Assembly (NCBI GenBank): GCA_036245805.1
Contig: BTRK01000004.1
Location: 868,001 to 932,000 of the forward strand
From: Pristionchus mayeri
Lineage: Eukaryota; Nematoda; Chromadorea; Rhabditida; Neodiplogasteridae
Direction of reading: 5' to 3'
Length of the DNA: 64,000 bases
Part shown: one piece after another, positions 9,799 through 21,542 of the stretch
Position numbering within the stretch: position 1 is the stretch's first letter
Layout: each line of letters opens with the position of its first letter
Program-made: the position numbers and the translations under genes
The notes under the pieces: model-generated
Told to the model about the DNA's origin: nothing
Database searches by the model: none
Seen by the model: only the letters and a program-made list of their open reading frames with translations

Positions 9799-9990
9799 TC
9801 ATACACGAATGAGCACCACAATACTCTGCTTGAAAACTGATGGAAATGGCTGGGAGAGCAGGGAATCCGCGTCCGAGGTGTGAGCTGCGCGGATGTCTGC
9901 ACGCGGTCGATACGACGCGGACACATCGACTATGACGGCACACGCGGCAGACGCGGCATATGCACGATAAGCAGTCGCCACGAACAGCAC
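9799..9990 (-). CDS. Possible terminal exon of a small secreted protein
   Basis: A minus-strand frame follows a TTTGCAG acceptor and ends TGA at 9799. It begins with a hydrophobic alanine-rich stretch (LLFVATAYRAYAASAACAVI type) and continues with polar, codon-balanced sequence. No initiating exon was found between 9991 and 10100. It may be a lone or relic exon; no family is recognised. Confidence 0.25.
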   Translation of the reverse strand: MLFVATAYRAYAASAACAVIVDVSASYRPRADIRAAHTSDADSLLSQPFPSVFKQSIVVLIRV

Positions 9991-10215
9991 TGCAAATATG
10001 AATAATTATGATAGTATTTATCAGAGGTCTTCTGAGAGAATGTAGGAAATAGAGACCTTGATTTACAAAAAATTCAAACTGCTTTAATCGGGAACCCATT
10101 AACAGTATTGATGCGTCTATGGATAAGGATCTTTTGTTTTAAGTTGTGGAGCCGCGAAATGCGAAGATCAAAAGTTTGACAGGTCATAATTTCTTTCATT
10201 TTTGAGGTCCAGAGT

Positions 10216-12259
10216 CGTTCAAAAAAGCAAAAGAAACGTCTCGCTGAGTTGAACATACATGAAAGACATTTAGTCAACGAGGCCCAGCTCGAAGCTTCAC
10301 AAAATTCAAAGTTAAATGGCTTTTAAAGAAACAAAATGATCTTGAAAACATAGCTCTATGAAATCTACAATATGTGATAATATAAAGAAGCAGCTGCAGA
10401 CGATTAGAAGGGAGTCTATGGTGCCATCGGTAAAACAAGAAAGGTTTTCTCAATCAACGAAAGCTCAATTTGCGAAGAGAAAAGAACTGAAGGTTAATGC
10501 AACCACGGCACAGAAGCGAATTGAATTCTCTCTCACTAGTAAAGCTCTACGTTTTTCAATACATGAAGATCTCAGAAAAAGGCACCTAGAAGTTGTAAGA
10601 GAGGCTGTGAGATATGGATATAGTACGAGAAGAGCACTGCAGTCTTCGCAGATTGGACGAACGCAATTGAATCAACTTCAAAAGGCAGACGGATCAATAG
10701 CCAATTCGAAGAATGAAATGTGTTCCGTTGTGCAAAACTTTTACAATGGACTTTTCAAAAGAACTGTGCTCCCGTTACGAATAATCGCGAAATCAAGTGA
10801 ACCCTTTCTGAAATTATTGCCGAGTGAAGTAAATCATGCAATACGGAAGATGAAAGTTGGAAAATCACCAAGTCCAGATAAAATCACATCAGAGATGCTG
10901 AAATGTGGTGCAGACATTCTGGTCAAGCCTCTATGCTCTCTTTTCAACAAATGGATCAACGATGAAGAAATACCAGACTCACTTCCGGACATAGCAAATT
11001 ATCGCCCCATAGCTCTGCTGAATATCATTTACAAAGTATTTACATCCACAATTGACACACGAATCGAAGGGACACTTCACGCAAGCCAACCACATGAGCA
11101 GGCGGGATTCAGAAGGAACTACTCCACGATCGATCATTCTTTTGCTATAACTGAACTGATCAATCGCGCAATCGAATACGACTTTCCCCTGTATTTCGTC
11201 TTCGTTGACTACATGAAGGCCTTCGATTCGATCGAATTTGGTGCCGTCTGGAGATCATTGTTAAATCAAGGAGTTCACCCCAAGATAGTCAACGTTATGA
11301 AGGAAATCTATAACAGAGGACGAGTATATGTGAGGATGGGAAACGAAAAAGTCAAGATTGATGTAGAAAGAGGAGTGAGGCAGGGGGATCCTTTGTTCCC
11401 ACACTTATTCAACGCTGTTTTGGAAGAATGCATGAGAAAAATGGAATGGGACAAATACGGAGTCAACGTTGATGGAACGAGATTGCACCACCTAAGGTAC
11501 GCAGACGACATAGTGCTGATTTCACATGACCCGGATGTATTGAAAAACATGATCGACGATATTTGCCGAGAAAGTAAAAATGTTGGTCTCATTGTGAACA
11601 AAACAAAGACGGTTGCGATGACAAACAAAGCTGAAACTGCATTGCTGATAGATGGTGACCCTCTGATATACGTAAACAGCTTCATCTACCTCGGCATCCG
11701 AGTGTCCTTTGATCAAAATTTCATGCTAGAAGTGAATCGAAGAATTGGAAGCGCATGGAAAGGATTCAATCGGTTTTTTGCCTTCCTATCAAATCGACGA
11801 ATTGAGATGGGATTCAAAGCCCGAGTATACAAGATGTGCGTTGAACCCGCTTTCCGATATGGAAGAGAGTTATGGAATTCAACAAAGAAGATAAGGAATC
11901 GCCTAATTGTCGCTCAGAGATCAATGATGAGAAAAATGGCCGGAGTTACCAGATTTGATAGGAGAACAAACCAATGGCTATCACAGAAAGTGCCTATCCC
12001 GGATATTCGGGTACAGTCAATGCACAGGAAAATGAATCTAGCTAGGCGTCATTCATTGCTACATGATGATAGATGGACGAAGAGAGTTATGGAGTGGACA
12101 CCACTTGATCGGGCAAGACATACAGGGAGACCTAAGACAAGATGGCGCGACGACATGACACGTGAATTTGGAGCTGGCTGGAGTAGTATTTGCAGAAAAG
12201 ACCCTGACCGATGGAATACGAGCATTATTCAACAGGCCCAGACCCTGATGATTGAATAA
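10216..12259 (+). mobile_element. RTE-type LINE, 5'-truncated
   Basis: The main frame from 10358 encodes 633 residues with reverse-transcriptase motifs: IANYRPIALLN, EQAGFRRNYST, FVDYMKAFDS, GVRQGDPL, the catalytic RYADDIVL near residue 385 and YLGIRVS. The C-terminal GRPKTRWRDDM block is typical of the RTE group. The apurinic-type endonuclease is missing. Upstream coding-like text (RSKKQKKRLAEL) is in another frame and ends in a stop, so a frameshift separates it. The segment just before IANYRP appears shortened relative to the family, so the enzyme is probably dead. It ends beside a foldback element at 12267. Confidence 0.88.
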
Positions 12260-12266
12260 ATCTGTA

Positions 12267-12905
12267 ATATCAGGCCCCTCACGAGAGAATCGAGCTGAAC
12301 CAGGGAATGGAGGGAAAACCGTGAAATGAGTTCTAACCGGATTTAGGAATCCTGAGGCATGTGTGACACTACCCCAAAGTCTCATTGTGTAGACTTCATT
12401 TTGGAGCCCCCTACACCGGGTCGGCTCTCGGCTGTGCCTACTTTGACAACAGCGATTTTAACGATTCTAGTGATAGATGGACGAACATTTCCTTCTGAGT
12501 GACTCCATCAATTTTTGAGCTCTATCGATCCATTTAAGCCATTTTCCATGAATGTGATTTCTAACGGTGCTAGATTCAATGTCGATTTTCTCAAAAATTT
12601 AGGAAAAGGTGCAAACAAAATATTCACAGTGAACGCAGCTCATCAAGAGCTTTCGAATAAGTAGCTTCTGGAAAAATACGGACACTAAGACACCTCTTTT
12701 GTCTAAATTAGCTTTTCCTAATCATTTGAACATTTTGGACAGGACAATTTTCAATTTTCAACAGGAAAATGAGAGAGTGCAATCATTTCTGATCTCACTC
12801 TGCGAAGAGAGCGGTGTGAGAGGAAATTATCGCTTCGAAAATAAAGTTCAAATGATTAGGAAAAGTAAATTTAGATAAAGTGGTGTCTTAGTGTCCGTAT
12901 TTAGT
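12267..12905. mobile_element. Foldback element FB1, left arm with internal hairpin
   Basis: Starts ATATCAGGCCCCTCACGAGAGAATCG and runs parallel to the left arm of the full FB1 copy at 40427, through GAGCTCTATCGATC and TTTTCTCAAAAAT. It continues into an internal inverted repeat (12672-12735 against about 12843-12903; ATACGGACACTAAGACACC). The expected right arm is absent. Confidence 0.75.
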
Positions 12906-14011
12906 TACATATTTTAAGAAATACTCCTAGTATTTGCAAGAACCAGACACAACACGAACTATCACGGTTTTCGATCAGATAATGTAAATTTTTATGAACC
13001 GATTGTTGGCTAATTTAAATGCCAAATATTACAGGGTTGCTCGATTCCATCGGCCATCAACCCGCTTCTGACTCTACACTCCTTATAGGAAGTGAGCGAG
13101 CAGTTGCAATATCTGATTTAGAAACAGTAATTTGTTTGGGTTCGTTCTGCGAATCGCAATCAAAGTGCACTTCTCCCGGGCGGAACAATCGTCCGACTCT
13201 CTCCAGTTTGCACGCTATCTCGTCTTTCTGATCAGCGAGAGATCGTGCAAACTGAAGAGAGTCAGACGATTGATCCCCGGGCGAAACCCGTGCAAATTCA
13301 TCCTCTCCGTTGAACGGGAATTTTTGAATTTTTTTCTATTTGCAATTTCATTCTCGTGCATCACCTGTGGAAATATCAAACATTTGTCATCATTTTCTGT
13401 CCTCCGATAAAAATAAATATTTTAATCCTTTTGGAAAATACTTCTATGTGCGACCGGATTCAAACCCTGGCCGACAATTGCATGCTAGTTTTCATTGAAA
13501 AAAACAACTCCAGCATGATCCATAGGAACATGGATATTAAAATTGTAAAGTCGTCGATTTTTTAAAGTTTTCATGAATACCATTCGGAGAAAAGTTTCGA
13601 AAAAGTTGAAATCTGACATAGCTTTTCATGCTCTTTCGAATGAGATATATCTGGAGTCAGTGTCAGGTCGCTACACGAAAGCGCGCTCATTTTTTGGCGA
13701 AAAATCAGACTCATAGTCTTACTACAACGCAAGCATTTTAGTTCAAAACTATTTTTCGATTTCCAAAGTTGCACAATTTTTGGTGCTCCCTACGCAATAT
13801 ACATAAAGGTTGTAGCATCGCCGCGGCGTGGTCGATTTGCTCGCGATTCCTCTCATATATTCATATTGTATCTACGCTACATAGCTCTTTAGTTAATACG
13901 CGTGAATAACATGAATTGTATCTGAAATTGTCGCAACACTCAATTTCGGATCGCATTCATTCTATTCACTCGTATCATTCAAGGAAATGGCAAAGATACA
14001 ATATGAATATA
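12906..14011. repeat. Gene-free stretch with MITE family C and a short inverted repeat
   Basis: A 107-bp hairpin lies at 13175-13281: outer CCCGGGCGGAACAATCGTC, inner arms GACTCTCTCCAGTTTGCACG and the complement. Its sister is at 41494-41586. A separate inverted repeat joins 13856-13877 and 13995-14016 (ATATTCATATTGTATCT). No coding region is visible. Confidence 0.7.
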
Positions 14012-15161
14012 TATCACGCCTCTCACGAGTGAATCGATCTGGCCGTGGGGATGGGAGAAAAAGTCAGAGTTGGGATTATCATGGGTTTAGCTCTAGGTAA
14101 GTAAGTTCAATCCCCAAAGTAGAAAAACCACAACTTCATTCTGGGCGCCATGGCACCAGGTCGGTCGTTCTGGTACCTGTCTTTAAACCCGTTTATCTAA
14201 CTTCCGGTGCATTTTAGCGATAAATTACTCTAAGAATGACCCCCACTCTTTTTCCACGGTCTATCGAACTGCGCAAACCAGATCTCACGATTTTGACTCT
14301 GAACAGCGCTACGTTCAAAGGAATTTTTCTAAAAAGTATAGGTAAAGATTCCGATAAGCTTTGAAAAGTGAATAGAGTACGTCATGCTCTTTAAAATGAG
14401 TGGATTGCGGTTAAAGTATCTTACGACTGGAGGGAGTTATGCCCTTCAAATTGTTCGAGATGATTTGAAGTCCATTCCAATGCTAAATTCCACCGCGCTA
14501 TTTTCTGAGCGCAGCGTGGAATGAAAATGAAAGAGGGAGGGTGCGGAATTGAAATGAGTTTCACTGGGTGCTAATAAAACATCAGACTTGTTCAATTAAT
14601 TATTAAGTGAAACTCAGTTCAATTCTCTATCATTCTCATTCCACTCTGCGCGAGGAAAATAGCGCGGTGGAAATAGGAATGAAATGGACTTCAATTCATC
14701 TCGAACACCTTGAAGGGCATAACTCCCTCCAGTCGTAAGATATTTTAACCGCAATCCACTCATTTTAAAGAGCATGACGTACTCTATTCACTTTTCAAAG
14801 CTTATCGGAATCTTTACCTATACTTTTTAGAAAAGGGCCTTTGAACGTAGCGCTGTTCAGAGTCAAAATCGTGAGATCTGGTTTGCGCAGTTCGATAGAC
14901 CGTGGAAAAAGAGTGGGGGTCATTCTTAGAGTAATTTCTCGCTAAAATGCGCCGGAAGTGAGATAAACGCGTTCAAAGACAGGTACGAGAAGGACCGACC
15001 CGGTGCCATGGTGCCCAGAATGAAGTTGTGGTTTTTCTACTTTGGGGATCGAAGTTACTTACCTAGAGCACCCTAAATCCATGATAATCCCAACTCTGAC
15101 TTTTTCTCCCATCCCCACTTTTGCCGGATTCAGCTCAATTCTCTCGTGATAGGCGTGATAT
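14012..15161. mobile_element. Foldback element FB1, complete palindrome
   Basis: The left end TATCACGCCTCTCACGAGTG and the right end TCTCTCGTGATAGGCGTGATA are complementary, and the arms match over about 500 bp each (for example GAGATGATTTGAAGTCCATT with its complement near 14690). No ORF is visible. It is a long-inverted-repeat, non-autonomous element. Confidence 0.85.
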
Positions 15162-15589
15162 TTATCACATTTTCTCATTGGCTGCCACACTTTACATTAG
15201 GAGTCCGTTTGCGCAAGAATCGGAAAAAACCAAAAAAAAACAAGTATTATGGGGATATAACCTCTTGAAATGAGTGTCCTGCGCAATAAGACTTCGGGGT
15301 CACTCAGGGAACCCTCAAAACTTGTTGAAACTCCTTTTTTTCCTGACTCACCTCGATTGCATCATGAGATGTGTGAGCATTTATTTTTTACGAATTATTA
15401 AGACTCAGGTACGCTTCTCAGGTACGCTGGTAAAAGTTTGGCACTTCAGACTGATGTACCCAATGTTACACTGTCATAACAACGTTATCGCGCGTGTGCT
15501 TTCACCATTTACCTTAATTGTTCCTTATTCTATTCAATATTCGAATTTTTCTTTCTTTTTTATTACGCAAAAATTTAAAGGTTCAAGGA
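15162..15589. other. Short intergenic stretch before the receptor gene
   Basis: AT-rich DNA without a supported gene. TTCGGGGTCACTCAGGG near 15293 resembles text inside FB1 arms, so part may be old element debris. Confidence 0.4.
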
Positions 15590-18500
15590 ATGATTGCGCT
15601 CATCCTATTTTGTAGAATCATCGTTACTTTGGAAGGTGAGGGTAACACATGATATTGATTGAATACTACTAACAATTTAAGTTTGAAGGAACTCTTGGCA
15701 TAATATTCTGCACAACTGTTCTGATCTTATTGTGGAGGAAACATATCCAAAACGCCGCTTCGACCTACCGCATTGCTATGAGCGTTACCCTACTCCATGA
15801 AATACTTTTCGGTTGCATTATCACGTGCACATGCGGGGTCGGTTGCTACAATTTATGTTCAAAAACATGTATGCACAATTCAGATGTTCATCTTTAATGG
15901 CAACAATCATATTGACATCTTTTTGGGCCGCTAGTCTACTTAGCAAAAGTATTGTTCCTCAATGCTTCAAATTTATGAAAACTTTATAGTATATCCAAAG
16001 TTGGAAATTATGCAAATTTCGTTTCATGGAAAATGTTATACATAAATCGATAAATGGGCTTGGTGCTAACATATCGTACGTGATGGAAATTTAGGAACGT
16101 ATACCGTGCAATTTCCAAAAATATGACCTTTCGTGGATTATGGTGAATTTTTTACGACTTTTGCTTTTTTGCATTCTTTTTTTCATATGCGTTTTCATAA
16201 AACGGATGGGTTTTTACACGGAAATATGGCTAGAAATGCAATAAAAGCTCGTGAAAAAACATTAAATATTGACGAAATAGTGCTAAAACCCGGATATGGC
16301 TATATCGTCAATATTGCATAATTTTCACGAGCTTTTATTGCATTTCTAGCCATGTTTCCGTGTAAAAACCCACTCGTTTTATGAAAATGCATGTTTAAAA
16401 AAGAGTGCAAAAAAGTAAAAGTCGTAAAAATGAAAATTCACCATAATCCACGAAAGGTCATATTTTTGGAAATTGCACGGTATACGTTCCTAAATTTCCA
16501 TCACGTACGATATGTTAGCACCAAGCCCATTTATCGATCTCACTTTCACCGATCTCACTTTTACGAGCAAAACTGTCCGCAACGAATGTGCGGCGCTTGC
16601 GGTGTCTATCTATTAGGTTGTTGCATAAGTCCTGTCCGATTTAGAAGCCTCTGACTCATTGGGTCGTTCTTGCTTGCATGTCTTTGCTATTACCTGACTT
16701 CATAGCATAACAGAGGCATATGCTTGTACATTCCAACAATGATATTAATCTAAAAGTGTCTACTTTACGAGAAAACGAAGCTTTAACTGAACATACTATC
16801 GCATATCTCAACATTTTTTCTCTGACGCGCTGCTAGTTGATGGGAACAGATAGCGATTCTACCTCACCCAGCTAAGTTAGAAGTAGAGATAATTCTCTTT
16901 CTAAAACTAGGTTGAATGGGCTTGCTAATTCAGCACATTCGACGTTAGAACCCACTGAATGTGAATTTAGGTACTGAATTTCTATCCATTTAATGAATTG
17001 GACTGTCTCCAGTACAAGAGATACTGAATCCAGTGGAAGTAGGTTTTAACTATCGCTAAAGGGGCTATACAAATACCAGTAAAATTCGACAGTTGTTGCT
17101 CGTCAACATCAGAAAACTGGAAAATTCCGACAATGAAATTTCCGACAAATTTCACAAAATTTGTGATTTCAGGTTCTCTGAAAATTAAATCTCCATTCAG
17201 CGATGAATGATTTTCAGATAGCTTCCACAAAAGCGATTGTAGGAGATGGGATGCTGGTTCAGATTACCACAGCAGTTCATACGTTCTAGTTGTGCAGGAA
17301 ACAGAAACTAGCCAAATGTGCAAAATTCGGCATTCAAATTTTCACCACTTTTTTTCTGAAAGAATAATCATGTCTAATTAAACCCGATTCAATAACTACT
17401 TGAATTGGGATAATAGCACCATACAACGATCACTTTTAAAAACAAAATATACATCTATGTTGTACGGTACGAAAATGGCGTGGGTTCACATCGGTTAGCA
17501 AGGAACTATCTGAGCACATTTCCAGATTATTTTAAATTCTGAGCCATGTCTTTTAAGAACAGCTTGCTACTAGTCGTTTGGAATGATGTACATTCATCAC
17601 ACTCTGTGATAATGCTATGTGTTTGGCACCATTTATGTTCCTAGGGAAATAGTGGGCTGAAGAAATAATGATCTAGAACATGTTAGCGGATTGCTTTCAG
17701 CGACATTTGCATCGTCGTATGCATCGCAATGATATTTGCCACTTGGGAGCTCATTCCAGCATCTTGCCTCCTTCAGTGGATGGCTTTGAACAAGTGAGAA
17801 TAATATTGCATATGTTTCATAGCTATTCTTATAAATCAGAAAATATCTTTCCAGAGCACACTACTCGAAGGTTAAGCGCATAGTTCTCGCCTATTCTTTT
17901 GTTATTATTCTCACATGTTCATTCTCCGTGAGCTTTCGTAACTGAGCTTATGTGGTGTTAGTTCTCAGGAAATGAAAATGGAAAAGACTTCAGATTTGAA
18001 TTCCCGCAATTTCATTTTTCCGTTCTCCGTGGAGCTAGAGACTTGAAAATTGGGATATACGGGTTTTTGACCTTCAGAACCCTATTTTCCAATTTTCAAG
18101 TCTCTAGCTCATCAGAGAACCGAGATATAAGTCGTGTTGAACTAATTTTTTTGCCATTTCGAGAAAGTTTTTAAGAACTGTGCAAAATCTGCCAAATTGA
18201 GACATAAAAATGTAAAGTTTAATGTCATTTTCAAAAATTTTCAAATTGTCAATTTGGAGAGACTCAGTAATGGTAAAATGAAAAATTTCAAATCAATGAA
18301 AACAAAACGCTCGCTCGATATTTTAAAAGGAACATTATGTTTTGCAACTCCTCCTGAAACATATGCGTTTCGTCTTCGATATGTTTCTAAAACAGAATCA
18401 AAATATTTTTAGATTGATTTTAATAGCATCTCCTTCTTACTGAAATAATGATTCAATGTATATACAATTATAAAAATATTTTTAAAAATATTTGTATGCA

Positions 18501-20998
18501 GAGAATTTGACAATTTCTGATATGTTTCACGGAGCCTTTCATATTATTTTTTTTCTGTTATAGTTGAATTCCACTCTGGGAAAGATTTTGACAAATTGAA
18601 AATGTTTCATTTTGACGAATTGTGGGTCTCTCCAAATTGACAATTAGAAAATTTTTCGAAAGGGCAAAACGAAGAGGGAAATAACTTTGCATTATTATGC
18701 ATTAATTTGCAGATTTTGCAAAGTTCTCAAAAACTTTCTCGGAACGGCAAACAAATTAGTTCAACACGACTTATATGAAATTGCGGGAAATCAAATCTGA
18801 AGTCATTTCCATTTCCTGAGAACTAACAGGGCATTAATTAATCAATCTTTCATTGATCAAAATTGAAATGTTCATGTAACTATTGGGGTGTCCGGAAAGT
18901 TCGTATAATGCTTCGGAAAAAAGTCAGTTCGCGATCAAATGCAGTGATTGCGCAATCTGTTTGTCAACAATGTATTGTATCATTCTGACGTTGAGTAGTG
19001 AGAGGATTTAATCAGTCTCCTACTTGCTACATTGATTCTTGTGATGGACTCCCATCTCTACCTCCGAGCAGTTTTACTTCATTACTACCGTCTTGGCAGA
19101 TCCGTGAAGGAGGCCCACTCTGCCCTGGCCCAGTCGGAAGGAGCTGACGCCCCCTCCATACCCTTCTGCTATAAGTGGTTCTCCCGCTTCAAGAAAGGGG
19201 AGTTTGGTCTCGATGATCAACCCCGCTCTGGACGCCCTCCCTCCCTCGATCAGCCTCTCGTTCTCCGCACACTGAAGCGCAAGCCCATGGCCAGTGTGCG
19301 TGAGTTGAAGAAGGATACTGGTACTCCCAGATCAACGGTGTCCGATATCCTCCATCGATCTGGGAAGAAGCCGAAACTCCCACAAGTGATTCCCCATGAC
19401 CTCTCCCCCGAACAGCTGAAAAATCGTGTTCAAGTCTTTCGGGAATTACTCCATCGTAGATCCAATCTTCGATGGGTCAATTCCATCATCGCTACAGATG
19501 AGAAGTGGATCACGTACGATAATCCTGTGAGGAGACTGCAATGGGTGGATGCAGATGAGAAGCCCACGCCCGTCCCGAAGAAGGAAGAGCACGGAAAGAA
19601 GGAACTCCTCTGCTTCTTCTTCTCAGTGCTCGGTCCCATCTACTGGGAGATCCTCGCCCCTGGCACCAGCATCAATCTCTTCTCTGAACAACTGGAAGAT
19701 GTCGCGATCAGAGTCCCTCCCAGACTCCTGAACCAGGGCAAAATTCTTCTTCTGATGGACAATGCTCGCCCACATCGAGCGAAGATGACCCAGAAGAAAA
19801 TGGACGAGTTGAAGATCGAGAGGATTCACCGTATTCCCCGGATCTCTCCCCATGCGACTACCACTGCTTCCGTTCTCTCTCTGACTTCTGCAAAGGAAAG
19901 AAGTTCAAGAATCGAGATGAAGTTGTGAGGGCTTTCGTGAACTGGGCGGTCTCGAAGAAACCCGCATTCTGGAAGAGAGGAATCGAGACCCTGCCCAATC
20001 GCTGGAGGGAGGTAGTGAGAAAGAAGGGGGCATACATTGGTCACTGAGAATTGTAAAGCATTGAATAAAAAATAAAAACAAAAAATTATACGAACTTTCC
20101 GGACACCCCAATATAATATTTCGTTTTTTTAAAACTAAATTATCCATTCATATTTTTTCAGTCTTACTACACGATTCTCATCACACCGTATTCTCTCCAG
20201 TCTCATTTTAATCAGGTTGCAAAGAACGTGTGCGAGCTAGACGAATCAGACAAGTTCTACGTCTACGGCGTGTTTCTCAGCCCGAATATGAATACGGTGA
20301 ACGGTCAGTGCGTGACAGCAGGACGATAGGCCAATTTCAGGAAAAGTCGAGTTTAATTTTCGCTGAGCTAACCGTGTTCCCCTCATATTTCGTCGCATAC
20401 GGTGTCTTTATCGGCTGCTATGTGGCCATAACGCGAAGGCTCAACAAATTCGGCGTTCAATTATCGGCGACAACACTCACGATGCAGCGGAGCTTCTTGC
20501 GAATGCTCCTATTACAAGTTAGAATTCGAGAAACGAAACCGCGTTCTCTTCATTCTACACACTCTCTCGCCGTTCAACCGGTCGAGAGAGTATGTGAAAT
20601 GGAGAGACGGTGGCCCGAATTACGAACTCCAGTACAAGTACGATCACAAATGATCAGAGTCACACAAAATAAGCAGAAACATATGCAGGCTCTGCTCCCT
20701 CTAGCCGTTCTCTCCATTCCAGCCACTCTTTTCATTGGTGCGCTAGCCACTGGGATAGCAATGGACATGTGGACGACAAGCGTGACCTTCTCAATGTACA
20801 TTCTGCCAATCCTACAGGTGAAAGTTGCATATACCTGTATAATGAATAATTTTTCGCTTTTAGGGACTGATATTATATTCGTACGTGAAACGCATGGAAG
20901 CAGCACCCGGTCCAAACAACGCTCTCGCAATATCTAGTGTTCAAATGAGCATAGTGACGAAGGCAAATGGTCCGAAAGCTGTTGGACCTGTCAAATAG
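15590..20998 (+). CDS. Chemoreceptor, Str-superfamily-like seven-transmembrane protein
   Basis: Exons read: 15590-15635, 15689-15824, 15884-about 15950, 17701-17793, 17855-17927, 20162-20296, 20341-20517, 20689-20817 and 20864-20998. Helices in order: GTLGIIFCTTVLILL; SLMATIILTSFWAASLL; DICIVVCIAMIFATWELI; RIVLAYSFVIILTC; PSYFVAYGVFIGCYVAI; then MQRSFLRMLLLQALLPLAVL (the basic loop running into helix six, typical of the superfamily); then FSMYILPILQGLILYSYV. It would be a ciliary GPCR of chemosensory neurons by family analogy. The join between the third and fourth listed exons does not fit in phase, so one exon in the loop before helix three is missing from my reading or lost. Introns hold two palindromes, a mariner and a MITE. 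The subfamily is not certain. Confidence 0.8.
16046..16538. repeat. Palindromic element in a receptor intron
   Basis: Left end ATCGATAAATGGGCTTGG and right end CCAAGCCCATTTATCGAT are exact complements, and the arms match for over 200 bp (ACGTATACCGTGCAATTTCC and its complement). The centre is a short spacer near 16290. No coding sense was found. Confidence 0.9.
16700..17640. other. Intron DNA without a resolved exon
   Basis: This part of the receptor intron should hold the missing exon before helix three if the gene is intact. I could not find a phase-compatible exon by eye. Confidence 0.4.
17957..18827. repeat. Palindromic element next to a mariner
   Basis: GTTAGTTCTCAGGAAATG at the left end matches the complement of CATTTCCTGAGAACTAAC at the right end. 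Further matching pairs include TAAGTCGTGTTGAACTAA. The arms are about 210 bp around a spacer of about 420 bp. It lies in the same receptor intron as mariner copy 1. Confidence 0.85.
18883..20111 (+). mobile_element. Mariner transposon copy 1, defective
   Basis: Terminal repeats TTGGGGTGTCCGGAAAGTTC and its complement bound a 1229-bp element flanked by TA on both sides. The transposase frame starts at ATG 19044 and carries the N-terminal helix-turn-helix region, the first catalytic aspartate in ATDEKW and the second in LLMDNARPH. Relative to copy 2 it lacks 6 bp (two residues after GTSIN) and 7 bp at about 19828; the latter shifts the frame before the third aspartate, so the enzyme is inactive. 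It lies in an intron of the 15590-20998 receptor, in the same orientation. Confidence 0.95.
20518..20630. repeat. Hairpin MITE family A, receptor intron copy
   Basis: Begins at the donor side of the intron with TTAGAATTCGAGAAACG and ends CGAATTACGAACT, with arms CACTCTCTCGCCG and CGGTCGAGAGAG. It fills most of the 171-bp intron. Confidence 0.8.
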
Positions 20999-21141
20999 AT
21001 TACCAGATACCCAGTACGTGCATTAGTTCAGCGGCGCCGATTATCGATTCCCGATGAGATGGTAGTATAAATAAATAATTAGTGACCTCAATTTTTTCGC
21101 GGAGGAGATCCCTCGTCAACATGACGACTACCGGTTTTTGG

Positions 21142-21201
21142 GCACTACGTCGGATATATCAAAGGCGGCATTACGTCATAGTTCTCATCCGACGTAGTGC
21201 C
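21142..21201. repeat. Hairpin MITE family D copy
   Basis: CACTACGTCGGAT and ATCCGACGTAGTG form the arms, with TTACGTCATAGTTCTCATCC inside. Related text (TGACGTCATAGTTCTCAT) occurs near 4925, 8100, 54150 and, more distantly, 60120-60290. Confidence 0.65.
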
Positions 21202-21542
21202 GGTTTTTGAAGAAAAGATCGGAGGGAGCTATCTGAGAAATGTATCCCAGGCGTGCATTGATAATCTATTAAAATTCCATTGGTAATCAATCAATATCAG
21301 CACTACAATTCCTGCCCCCCTAAAACCGGGGTCTATTAATTTTCGGTGTTTTCGCTGTGAAAGAGACTTATGTTGCACGCGTGAGATTCAACGATTAATC
21401 CCTTTCATGATTTTTTATCGACTACACGAACGCAAATAAGGAAACGCGTCACAAGGTAAAACCACGTCTACTGAAGTTTCCGTCAATATTGTGAAATTGG
21501 ATTCACAGCTATTGGAACGGTAAATGTGACTTGTGCAAGATC

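Noticed and set aside
11308..11685. A 125-codon minus-strand ORF
   Set aside because: Antisense shadow of the LINE reverse transcriptase.
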